Assembly: GCF_030372105.1 (NCBI RefSeq)
Contig: NZ_JAUDBQ010000010.1
Coordinates: 1 to 64,000 of the forward strand
DNA length: 64,000 bases
Source of the DNA: Cellulomonas cellasea
Lineage (GTDB): Bacteria; Actinomycetota; Actinomycetes; Actinomycetales; Cellulomonadaceae
Direction: 5' to 3'
Positions 41,369 through 48,839 of the stretch are shown piece by piece. Position 1 is the first letter of the stretch. Each line of letters opens with the position of its first letter. Made by a program: the position numbers and the translations under genes. The notes beneath the pieces were generated by a model, which did no database searches, was not told where the DNA came from, and worked only from the letters and a program-made list of their open reading frames with translations.

Positions 41369-44274
41369 CAGAGGTCTCCTCGGGACTCGGCGTCGGCGCC
41401 GCGGTGCGACGTGGGGGGTGTGCCACCAGGATCTGGCGGTGTGGCGCCGCTGGGGCTGCCAGCCAGCACGGGCTCCTTGTGCGGGGCCGCGTCCACGGCG
41501 GCGGAACCGGCTCCGGCGGTGGCCACAGCCGCGCGGCGGCGGCCCGGCAGCATCGCCAGGATCCGGTCACGGGTGCGGCGGTCCACCAGGAACACGGCGG
41601 TGATCGACAGGATGATCAGGCCCTGCAGGACGTTGACCAGCGGGAACGGCACTGAGGTGTTGATCTGCATCGCGTTCGAGCCGGCCATCATGTTGGCGTA
41701 GAACGCCGCCGCCAGGACGGCCGCCCACGGGTTGAGGCGGGCGAGCAGCGCCACGGTGATGCCGAGGAACCCGTAACCGGGGGAGAACGTCTGGAGGAAC
41801 CGGCCGCCGTTGGGGCCGAGCACGAACAGCGTCCCGGCGAGCCCGGCGACGGCGCCGGAGATGGCCATCACCTGGATGCTCATCATCTTCGGGTTGACGC
41901 CCGTGTACTCCGCGAAGCGGTTCATCTCGCCGAGCTGGCGGACCCGCAGGCCCCACACCGAGCGCGTGAGCACCAGGCCCAGGGCGACCACGATGAGCAG
42001 CGCCACCACGAGGTCCATGCCCAGCCCGTACGGCGCGCTGAACATGGGCAATCGCGCGCCCGGGAGGATCTTCGGCGAGGCGGCCAGGCCGGCGCCCGGG
42101 TCCCGGAACGGGCCGGTCACCAGGTAGGCGGTGAGCAGCGTCGCGATGGTGCTCATCATGAGCGTCGTGACGATGATGTCCACCCGCCAGAAGGCGAGCA
42201 GCGCGCCGGGGATCGCGCCCCAGATCATCGCGCCGAGCATCCCGCACACCATCATCAGCACGGTGAGCAGCGGCGCCGGCAGGTCCGTGAACGTGAAGCC
42301 CGCCCAGGCGCCGCAGAACGCGCCGATGAAGAGCTGGCCCTCGCCGCCGATGTTGAAGAAGCCGGCGCGGAACGAGATGATCACCGCCGCCGAGAGCACG
42401 GCCAGCGGGATGAACTGCGAGATCAACGAGGCCACCCCGAACGGGGCGCGGAAGTTCGAGAAGAACAGCTCGTTGTAGGCGGCGATCGGGTTCTGCCCGA
42501 GCGCCAAGATGACGATGGCGCCGATGAGCAGCGACAACACGATGGCCATCACGGGCTGGGCCGATCCCCGCAGGGCTGCCCCACCTGCTCGGGCCAGGCG
42601 CTGCTGGAGGCTCTCCGGCGCCTGCTCCGCGGGCGCCGCCTCATGCGGGGCCGCGGGGGCGTCGCCGCCGGCGGCCAGTGCCGCGGTGGCTGCCGCGTCG
42701 GCCTGGGCGCGCTCGGCGGCGATCGCGGCATGCGACGCCTCCGCGCGGGCCATGTCCTGCGGGTCGGGGGCGATGCCCGCCATCGCGAGGCCCACCGCCG
42801 CCTCGCTCATGTTCTCCTGCGTGAACTCCGCGACGATCCGGCCGCGGAACATCACCAGCAGGCGGTCGGACAGCGACATGACCTCGTTGAGGTCGGCGGA
42901 CAGCAGCAGCACGCCGGCGCCCTGGTCGCGCTGCGACACGATCGCGTTGTGCACGAACTCCATGGCGCCGACGTCGACGCCGCGGGTCGGCTGGCTGACC
43001 ATCAGCAGCTTCGGGTCGCTCTCGAACTCGCGCGCGATGACGACCTTCTGGATGTTCCCGCCGGACAGCGTCTGGATCGGCGTGGACGGCTGGGCGCCGC
43101 GCACGTCGAAGTTGGCGATCATCCGCCGCGCGAACGCGTTGGCCCGGCTGCCGCTGATCCAGCCGTGCTTGGCGATCGGCGCGGTGAGGTGGGTGGGGAT
43201 GAGGTTCTCGGTGACCGACAGCGAGGGGCCGGTGCCGACCTCGTGGCGGTCCTCGGGGATGTAGGCGAGGCCGGCGGCGCGTCGGGCGGCGACCGTGGCG
43301 CCGGAGACGTCCTTGCCGGCCAGCGCGATGCGGCCCGCGTCGATGCCCTGCATGCCGGCGACGGCGGCGGCGAGCTCGGACTGCCCGTTGCCCTCCACGC
43401 CGGCGATGCCGACGATCTCGCCCGCGCGGACCTGCAGCGACAGGCCGTCGATGACTGTGACGCCGCGGTCGTCGACGACGGTGAGGTTGTCGACTCCCAG
43501 CACCGTGTCGCCGGGCTTCGCGGGGGTGTGCGCGATGCGCAGCAGCACCTCGCGGCCCACCATCATCTGCGCGATGTCGGCCTGGGACAGGCCCGCGGCG
43601 GGGCGGGTGTCGATGGACTGCCCGTCGCGGATCACCGTGATGGTGTCCGCGATCTCCAGCACCTCGCCCAGCTTGTGCGAGATGAACAGGACGGCGCAGC
43701 CCTTCTGGGCCAGCGACCGGATGACGGCGAACATCTCCTCCGACTCACCGGGGGTGAGCACGGCGGTGGGCTCGTCGAGGATGAGCAGCCGGGTGTCGTG
43801 GCTGAGCGCCTTGAGGACCTCGACCCGCTGGCGCAGGCCGACGGACAGCGTGGAGACCTTCGCCTGCGGGTCGATCTCCAGGCCGAAGCGCTGGCTCAGC
43901 GTGGCGACCTCGGCCTCCATGCGCTTCGCGTCGAGGGTGCCGCCCTTGCTGCGCAGCTCGCGCCCGAGGAAGACGTTGGCGGCGACGGTCAGGGACGGCA
44001 CGAGCTTGAAGTGCTGGTGCACCATGCCGATGCCCAGGGCCGAGGCCTTCTGGGGGCTGGTGATCCGCACGTCGCGGCCGTCGAAGAGGATCGAGCCGGA
44101 GTCGGGCTGTGCCGTCCCGGCGATCATCGTCATCAGTGTCGTCTTGCCGGCGCCGTTCTCGCCGACGAGGGCGTGAATCCGCCCGGGGAGCACGGACAAG
44201 GAGATGTCATCGTTCGCCACCTTGGGGCCGAAGGCCTTGGTGATGTGGCGGAGCTCCAGCAGGGGTGTGGCCAT
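41368..44274 (-). CDS. Fused ABC ATPase and permease of a nucleoside importer
   Basis: A 968-residue protein that joins two functions normally on separate genes. Residues 1-510 are a double-ABC ATPase (YufO/RbsA type): Walker A GENGAGKTTL, signature LSVGLRQRVE and Walker B LLILDEPTAVLTP in the first half; the degenerate GVEGNGQSE, LSGGNIQKV and LLMVSQPTRGVDV of the second half are normal for this family. An Ala/Glu-rich linker (about 515-570) leads to a YufP-type permease (about 575-920) with FRAGFFNIGGEGQLFIGAF and LGEMNRFAEYTGVNP. A disordered tail follows. The frame is open throughout, so it is a true fusion unless there is a sequencing error. Gated import of nucleosides is inferred from family. 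Confidence 0.9.
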   Translation of the reverse strand: MATPLLELRHITKAFGPKVANDDISLSVLPGRIHALVGENGAGKTTLMTMIAGTAQPDSGSILFDGRDVRITSPQKASALGIGMVHQHFKLVPSLTVAANVFLGRELRSKGGTLDAKRMEAEVATLSQRFGLEIDPQAKVSTLSVGLRQRVEVLKALSHDTRLLILDEPTAVLTPGESEEMFAVIRSLAQKGCAVLFISHKLGEVLEIADTITVIRDGQSIDTRPAAGLSQADIAQMMVGREVLLRIAHTPAKPGDTVLGVDNLTVVDDRGVTVIDGLSLQVRAGEIVGIAGVEGNGQSELAAAVAGMQGIDAGRIALAGKDVSGATVAARRAAGLAYIPEDRHEVGTGPSLSVTENLIPTHLTAPIAKHGWISGSRANAFARRMIANFDVRGAQPSTPIQTLSGGNIQKVVIAREFESDPKLLMVSQPTRGVDVGAMEFVHNAIVSQRDQGAGVLLLSADLNEVMSLSDRLLVMFRGRIVAEFTQENMSEAAVGLAMAGIAPDPQDMARAEASHAAIAAERAQADAAATAALAAGGDAPAAPHEAAPAEQAPESLQQRLARAGGAALRGSAQPVMAIVLSLLIGAIVILALGQNPIAAYNELFFSNFRAPFGVASLISQFIPLAVLSAAVIISFRAGFFNIGGEGQLFIGAFCGAWAGFTFTDLPAPLLTVLMMVCGMLGAMIWGAIPGALLAFWRVDIIVTTLMMSTIATLLTAYLVTGPFRDPGAGLAASPKILPGARLPMFSAPYGLGMDLVVALLIVVALGLVLTRSVWGLRVRQLGEMNRFAEYTGVNPKMMSIQVMAISGAVAGLAGTLFVLGPNGGRFLQTFSPGYGFLGITVALLARLNPWAAVLAAAFYANMMAGSNAMQINTSVPFPLVNVLQGLIILSITAVFLVDRRTRDRILAMLPGRRRAAVATAGAGSAAVDAAPHKEPVLAGSPSGATPPDPGGTPPTSHRGADAESRGDL

Positions 44275-44316
44275 GAGGGGACGTCTCTCTTCGGGTCGTG
44301 GCCTTCAAGGAGGTGC

Positions 44317-44354
44317 GGTGGCCGCCGCCCACAGGGGGCGGGGCGGCGGCCACC
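44317..44354 (-). terminator. Internal hairpin between lipoprotein and ATPase genes
   Basis: Perfect 14-base arms GGTGGCCGCCGCCC (44317-44330) and its complement (44341-44354) enclose ten bases. Such hairpins after the binding-protein gene often raise its share of the transcript. Confidence 0.6.
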
Positions 44355-44363
44355 GTGGGGGCG

Positions 44364-45404
44364 TCAGTACGCCGTGGGAACCTTGATCTCGCCGTCGACG
44401 ACCTTCTTCGAGTACGTCGCGATCTCGTCCTGGATGTCCTTCGGGACGATGTCGCCGTTGTCCTCGAAGGTGAGGCTGACACCGTCGTTGTGCAGGCCGT
44501 ACTCGGTGGTCTCGCCGAACTTGAGCGTGCCGGCCGCGTGGGCGTCAACGGCGCCCTGCAGCGAGACGCCGATGTTCTTCAGCATCGAGCCGAGGATGTG
44601 GCCCTTGTGCAGCGGGTTCTGGTTCGAGTCCACGCCGATGGCGTAGCGGCCGCTGTCCTCGGCTGCGCGCAGCACGCCGATGCCGGCGCCGCCCGCGACC
44701 TGGAACACGACGTCAGCGCCCTGCTCGTACATGGCGGTGGCCTGGTCGAAGCCGCGGTTCGAGTCCACGAAGTCGCCGACGTAGGAGACCAGCACCTCGA
44801 TGGCCGGGTCCACGGACTCCGCGCCCTTCTTGAACCCGACGACGAAGTCGTTGATCACCGGGATGTCCATGCCGCCGACGACGCCGACCTTCTTGCTGCC
44901 GGTCGCGAGCGGGAACTTGTCCGGGTTGACCGTGGCCTGCGCGGCGAGCACGCCGGCGAGGAACGCGCCCTCGTTCTGGCGGTAGACGATCGAGGCGACG
45001 TTCGGCTGCTCCACGACGGAGTCGTAGATGAGGAACTTCTGCTCCGGGTACTTCGGGGCTGTCTCGTCGAGGATGTCGATGAACTGCGAGGTGCCGACGA
45101 TCACGACGTCCCAGTCGCCACCGGAGACCGACTCGAGGTTGGACCGCCACTGCGCGGGGTTCTCGGCGTCGCTCTGGATGTTCTGGATCTTGCTGCCGGC
45201 CTTCTCCATGGCGGCCATGCCACGGGCGGCGTCGTCGAAGAACCCCTGGTCGCCGAGGGGGCCGTTGATGACGTTCACCACGGAAAGCGCGCCGTCGACG
45301 CCGCCCGAGCCTTCCTCGGCGGCTTCGCCTCCGCCTCCGCACGCTGCGAGGGTGAGGGTGGCCGCTGCGGCGATCGCCACCCCGCTTATCAGTCGCTGCT
45401 TCAT
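44364..45404 (-). CDS. BMP-family substrate-binding lipoprotein
   Basis: A 346-residue lipoprotein. The signal peptide MKQRLISGVAIAAAATLTLAAC ends in a lipobox (LAAC), so the mature protein is anchored at the Cys near residue 22. The body matches the BMP/PnrA family that binds nucleosides: NVINGPLGDQGFFDDAARGM, IVGTSQFIDILDETAPKYPEQKFLIYDS, VGVVGGMDIPVINDFVVGFKKGAE and AIGVDSNQNPLHKGHILGSMLKNIG. The ATG at 45404 has AAGGAG seven bases upstream; an ATG nine codons earlier is less likely. It supplies substrate to the ABC transporter encoded downstream. Confidence 0.93.
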   Translation of the reverse strand: MKQRLISGVAIAAAATLTLAACGGGGEAAEEGSGGVDGALSVVNVINGPLGDQGFFDDAARGMAAMEKAGSKIQNIQSDAENPAQWRSNLESVSGGDWDVVIVGTSQFIDILDETAPKYPEQKFLIYDSVVEQPNVASIVYRQNEGAFLAGVLAAQATVNPDKFPLATGSKKVGVVGGMDIPVINDFVVGFKKGAESVDPAIEVLVSYVGDFVDSNRGFDQATAMYEQGADVVFQVAGGAGIGVLRAAEDSGRYAIGVDSNQNPLHKGHILGSMLKNIGVSLQGAVDAHAAGTLKFGETTEYGLHNDGVSLTFEDNGDIVPKDIQDEIATYSKKVVDGEIKVPTAY

Positions 45405-45452
45405 GTCGTGCTCCTTTGCACTGGTGTTCATTGCGGGGGATATACGGGTGGT

Positions 45453-46406
45453 TCAGGGGGCCTCGGCCGACGCGCTGGGCGGCTCCGGGCTCCGTTCGAG
45501 CGAGGCGTGGACAGCCTCGGGTCGCGGCATCCCGGTGGTGGCCCCGAGGGAGCCCACCGAGACCGCGCCGGCGTGGGCGGCCCAGCGGGCCGCGGTGACG
45601 AGGTCCTCGCCGCGGCTGAGCGCGTCGGCGAGGGCCCCGATGAATGTGTCCCCGGCCCCTGTCGTGTCGACGACTGCGACGCGGGGCGCTGTCACGTGGG
45701 TCAGCTCGTGGCCGTCCCAGACGTAGGCGCCGCGCTCGCCGATGGTCACGACGACGGACGCGGTGACGCTGGTGTCGGCGGCGAGCTCGCGGGCGAGGGC
45801 GTCGGTGTCGGCGGGCAGCGGGCGCCCGGTGGCTGCCTCGTACTCGATCTCGTTGACCACGAGCACATCGACCTGCTCGAGGATCTCGGCCGGCAGGGCC
45901 TGCGCGGGCGCCGGGTTGAGGACGAAGGCGCCACGGGCGGCCCGGCTGGCGGCGAGCACCGCGTCGAGCGGGATCTCGAGCTGGGCGACGACGACTGCGG
46001 CGTCGGCGACGGTGTCCCCGGCGGCCTCGACGTGCTGGGCGGAGACGTGCCCGTTGGCGCCGGCCACCACGACGATGCTGTTCTCGGCGGAGGAGTCGAC
46101 CTGCACCATGGCGCGGCCCGTGGGGGTCTCGGGCTGGGCGCCGAGGTGGCTGAGGTCGATGCCCTCGCGCTGCATGGCGGCGCGGACCTCGGCGGCCTCG
46201 GCGTCGTCGCCGGTGAGCCCGACGAACGCGACCCGACGGCCGAGCCGGGCGGCGGCGATGGCCTGGTTGCTGCCCTTGCCGCCGAGGAACTGCGCGTAGC
46301 CGGTGGCGGAGACCGTCTCCCCGGGGCGGGGGAGCTCGTCCACGGACGCGACTAGGTCGATGTTGACGCTCCCCACGACGGTGACGTCGAACCGCTCAGG
46401 CTTCAT
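45453..46406 (-). CDS. rbsK: Ribokinase
   Basis: A 317-residue PfkB kinase that phosphorylates ribose. VVGSVNIDLVASVDELPRPGETV, FLGGKGSNQAIAAARLG (GG motif), VVNEIEYEAATG, VTIGERGAYVWDG and VDTTGAGDTFIGALADAL with the catalytic Asp match ribokinase closely. The C-terminal 20 residues are a Pro/Ser/Ala tail. It is the first gene of the operon, so ribose released by the hydrolases is dealt with by the leading product. Promoter and operator lie directly upstream. Confidence 0.93.
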   Translation of the reverse strand: MKPERFDVTVVGSVNIDLVASVDELPRPGETVSATGYAQFLGGKGSNQAIAAARLGRRVAFVGLTGDDAEAAEVRAAMQREGIDLSHLGAQPETPTGRAMVQVDSSAENSIVVVAGANGHVSAQHVEAAGDTVADAAVVVAQLEIPLDAVLAASRAARGAFVLNPAPAQALPAEILEQVDVLVVNEIEYEAATGRPLPADTDALARELAADTSVTASVVVTIGERGAYVWDGHELTHVTAPRVAVVDTTGAGDTFIGALADALSRGEDLVTAARWAAHAGAVSVGSLGATTGMPRPEAVHASLERSPEPPSASAEAP

Positions 46407-46434
46407 TGCCTCGACCCTCTACATCTGAGTCCAA

Positions 46435-46492
46435 CGAGAGATCGTTCTCTCGACGTGGGCTTGATCAAAGGCCCTGTCTGCGCCTTTGTCAA
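46435..46492 (-). promoter_or_regulatory. Promoter and LacI-type operator of the nucleoside operon
   Basis: On the minus strand, TTGACA (46492-46487) and TTTGAT (46469-46464) are 17 bases apart. Just after the expected start lies the 18-base palindrome CGAGAGATCGTTCTCTCG (46435-46452, same site on both strands) with a central CG, as is usual for LacI-family operators. The adjacent LacI regulator at 46683 is the natural candidate to bind. Confidence 0.6.
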
Positions 46493-46553
46493 GCCTGCCT
46501 CGTGGCGCCGCTCACGTCATTGCGCCGCGCTCTCGGTCTGGTTACAGTTCCGT

Positions 46554-46573
46554 CTCAGTAATCCATTACTGAG
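46554..46573. promoter_or_regulatory. Perfect palindrome upstream of the first lacI gene
   Basis: CTCAGTAATCCATTACTGAG has nine-base perfect arms around CC. It lies 110 bases upstream of the lacI ATG and shares the core GTAAWCCWTTAC with the palindrome at 48790-48823. Apart from this site and the rbsK promoter, I see nothing in 46407-46682. Confidence 0.6.
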
Positions 46574-46682
46574 GTGGCGCCACCACCCCGGGACTGGCCC
46601 AGGAGGGCTGAAAGGCCGCGAACGCGGCGCCGGTAGCATTCCCGGCATCACAAGCGGCCACACGCAGGGACGAGGAACGCCG

Positions 46683-47699
46683 ATGGCACGCAAAGTCACC
46701 GTGCGCGACGTCGCGGCAGCCGCCGGCGTCTCCACAGCGACCGCCTCCCGCGCCCTGACCAACAGCCCGTCCGTCAACCCCGAGATGGCCAGGCGGGTGC
46801 TCAAGGCCAGCAGCGACCTCGGCTACAGCGCCAACGTCTTCGCCCGGGCGCTGCGGACCCAGCGCACCGACACCATCGGCATGGTGGTGCCCTCCATCAA
46901 CAACGACTACTTCACCGCGGCCGTCGAGGCCGTCGAGAAGGAGCTCGCCGACAGCGGGCGCTCGCTCATCCTGTGCGACGCGCGCGAGTCCGTGGAGACC
47001 GAGGCCCAGCGCATCGAGCTGCTCGTCCAGCGCATGGTCGACGGCCTGATCGTGGTGCCCGTGACCGCCTTCGACTCCGTGCCCGCCATCGAGCAGGCCG
47101 TCCAGCAGGGGCCCGTGGTGCTCCTCGACCGGTGGGCCGACGCCGCGGGGGCGGACTACGTGGGCGGCGACAACGCCGACGGGCTGCGCCAGTGCGTCGT
47201 CCACCTGCGCGAGCAGGGCTGCTCGTCGATCGTCTACGTGGGCGCCCAGCCCCGCACCAGCACCGCCTACGAGCGGCACAAGGCGTTCCGCGAGCTCATG
47301 GAGCCCGACGGCGGCGCGGACGGCCCCGGCGTCCACGGGTCCGCGCTGCTCGGCGAGTTCAGTTTCGAGTGGGGCGTGGAGGCCACCCGCCAACTCCTGG
47401 CCGGCGACGTGCTGCCGCACGGCATCGTCTGCGGCGCCGACATCATCGCCGTCGGGGTGCTCAGCACGTTGCGCGAGGCCGGAGTGGTCGTCCCCGACCA
47501 GGTGAAGGTCGTCAGCTATGACGACTCGTTCCTGGGGCGGCTGACCATGCCGCGGCTGTCGTCTGTGCGCCAGCCCATCGACGCGATGGCCGCCGAGGCG
47601 GTGCGGCTGCTCGACGACCGCTCCGGCCGGACCGACGCGCCGGTGCGCAAGAGCATCTTCATGCCGTCGCTCGTGGTGCGGGAGTCCACCGGGCGCTGA
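46683..47699 (+). CDS. LacI-family transcriptional regulator of nucleoside operon
   Basis: A 338-residue LacI/GalR regulator. The N-terminal HTH is VTVRDVAAAAGVSTATASRALTN (5-27) with the hinge helix NVFARALRTQRT (about 52-63); the effector domain starts at DTIGMVVPSINNDYF. GACGAGGAA lies before the ATG. It is divergent from rbsK and separated from it by two palindromes, so it most likely represses the twelve-gene operon and responds to ribose, a nucleoside or a phosphorylated product. The 3' end carries a 21-base tandem duplication that includes the stop codon. Confidence 0.9.
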   Translation: MARKVTVRDVAAAAGVSTATASRALTNSPSVNPEMARRVLKASSDLGYSANVFARALRTQRTDTIGMVVPSINNDYFTAAVEAVEKELADSGRSLILCDARESVETEAQRIELLVQRMVDGLIVVPVTAFDSVPAIEQAVQQGPVVLLDRWADAAGADYVGGDNADGLRQCVVHLREQGCSSIVYVGAQPRTSTAYERHKAFRELMEPDGGADGPGVHGSALLGEFSFEWGVEATRQLLAGDVLPHGIVCGADIIAVGVLSTLREAGVVVPDQVKVVSYDDSFLGRLTMPRLSSVRQPIDAMAAEAVRLLDDRSGRTDAPVRKSIFMPSLVVRESTGR

Positions 47700-47721
47700 C
47701 GGGAGTCCACCGGGCGCTGAC
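47680..47721 (+). repeat. 21-base tandem duplication across the lacI stop
   Basis: Positions 47680-47700 are repeated exactly at 47701-47721. The first copy includes the stop codon, so the protein is unaffected. It looks like a recent replication slip. Confidence 0.85.
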
Positions 47722-47729
47722 GTGCGCTG

Positions 47730-47763
47730 ACGGGCGCCGAGCCGCTCCCGGCCCGGCGCCCGT
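47730..47763. terminator. Terminator between lacI and nucleoside hydrolase E
   Basis: ACGGGCGCCG (47730-47739) pairs with CGGCGCCCGT (47754-47763) around 14 bases, between convergent genes. Confidence 0.6.
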
Positions 47764-47773
47764 CCTCGCCGCG

Positions 47774-48703
47774 TCAGCCAGCGCAGGCCGTGAGCAGCAT
47801 CTCGACGAAGCGCTCACGATCAGCGGCCAGCACCACCTTCGTGTTGGCCGGCTGCCGCGTGACGCCGAGGTGGTCGACGACTGTCATCCCCAGCGTCTGC
47901 GTGCCGGTGGTCTCGACGCGCACATAGGCGTCAATCGAGCGGGTCCCGATCGTCGGGTCGATCGCCACCGCCACCGTGACCGGGTCGGGCAGGTCGAAGC
48001 CGTCGATGTGCGTGACGTCGCGGCAGAACTCCACGAGCTGGCGCTGGATGCTGGTGCAGAACTCGCCGAGCGGGCCCGTCGCCGCGAGCCGCGCCGAGTC
48101 AGCCGGGGTGATCGTGGCGTCGTTGCGGGACACATCCCAGCCCACCATCTCCAGCGGCATGCCGGAGGTGAAGACAATGTCCGCGGCGTCGGGGTCGACG
48201 TAGATGTTGAACTCCGCGGTGGGGGTGACGTTGCCGGTGTGGTCGCCGGTGCCCGCCATCATCACGACGCGGTGGAAGAGCCCGGCGATGTCCGGGGCCT
48301 TGCGCAGCGCGAGTGCGATGTTCGTCAGCGGGCCGAGGGTCACCAGGGTGATCTCGCCGGGGTGCTGGCGCGCCAGCTCGATGATGCGGTCCACGGCGTG
48401 CCCGTCGGCGGGGGTGCGGCCGGTGAGGGGCAGGCCGATGTCGCCCATGCCGTCGGCGCCGTGGACGTTGTGCGCGAAGACGTGCTCGCGGATCAGCGGA
48501 CGGTCGGCGCCGAGGTGGACGGGGACGCTCGAGCCGCACTGCTCGAGGGTGTACAGGGCGTTCTGCACGCCCATGTCGAGGGGGACGTTGCCGGAGACGA
48601 CGGTGATCGCCAGGACGTCCACGCGCGCATCGGTGAGCGCGAGGACGAGGGCGACGGCGTCGTCGGAGGCAGTGTCGGTGTCGATGATCATCTTCTGTGC
48701 CAT
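47774..48703 (-). CDS. Nucleoside hydrolase (IUNH family), copy E, variant active site
   Basis: A 309-residue IUNH-family protein. The N-terminal motif reads DTDTASDDAVALVLAL instead of DTDPGxDD, and the usual H-D near the C-terminal part reads GFDLPDPVTVAVAID, with Pro where most members have the catalytic His. LGPLTNIALAL, TAEFNIYVDPDAA and MVGWDVSRND are retained. The calcium-site aspartates are kept, so it may still act, perhaps on another substrate. The ATG at 48703 is chosen for its position just before the first strand; one at 48730 is possible. It is divergent from the second lacI gene and shares an operator region with it. Confidence 0.88.
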   Translation of the reverse strand: MAQKMIIDTDTASDDAVALVLALTDARVDVLAITVVSGNVPLDMGVQNALYTLEQCGSSVPVHLGADRPLIREHVFAHNVHGADGMGDIGLPLTGRTPADGHAVDRIIELARQHPGEITLVTLGPLTNIALALRKAPDIAGLFHRVVMMAGTGDHTGNVTPTAEFNIYVDPDAADIVFTSGMPLEMVGWDVSRNDATITPADSARLAATGPLGEFCTSIQRQLVEFCRDVTHIDGFDLPDPVTVAVAIDPTIGTRSIDAYVRVETTGTQTLGMTVVDHLGVTRQPANTKVVLAADRERFVEMLLTACAG

Positions 48704-48756
48704 GTGCAGTTCGTAGGCATGTAAGGCCATGTACGCAACGCGCCGCTCCGTGTGCG

Positions 48757-48823
48757 TTGACCTGGGCTTTCGACTGCTGCTAGACACAGCGCCGTGGGAT
48801 GTAAACCTTTACATCCCACGGCG
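48757..48823. promoter_or_regulatory. Divergent promoters over a 34-base perfect palindrome
   Basis: The palindrome has 16-base perfect arms (48790-48805 and 48808-48823) around CC, with the core GTAAACCTTTAC (48801-48812). Plus-strand promoter: TTGACC (48757-48762), 18 bases, TAGACA (48781-48786), with its start inside the palindrome. Minus-strand promoter: TTTACA (48805-48800), 17 bases, TAGCAG (48782-48777). One bound LacI protein would block both lacI and hydrolase E. Confidence 0.65.
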
Positions 48824-48839
48824 ACAAGGAGGTCGCACG

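Noticed and set aside
42643-44646. 667-residue plus-strand frame over the ABC fusion gene
   Set aside because: Shadow of the fused transporter gene; low-complexity Arg/Gly/His composition.
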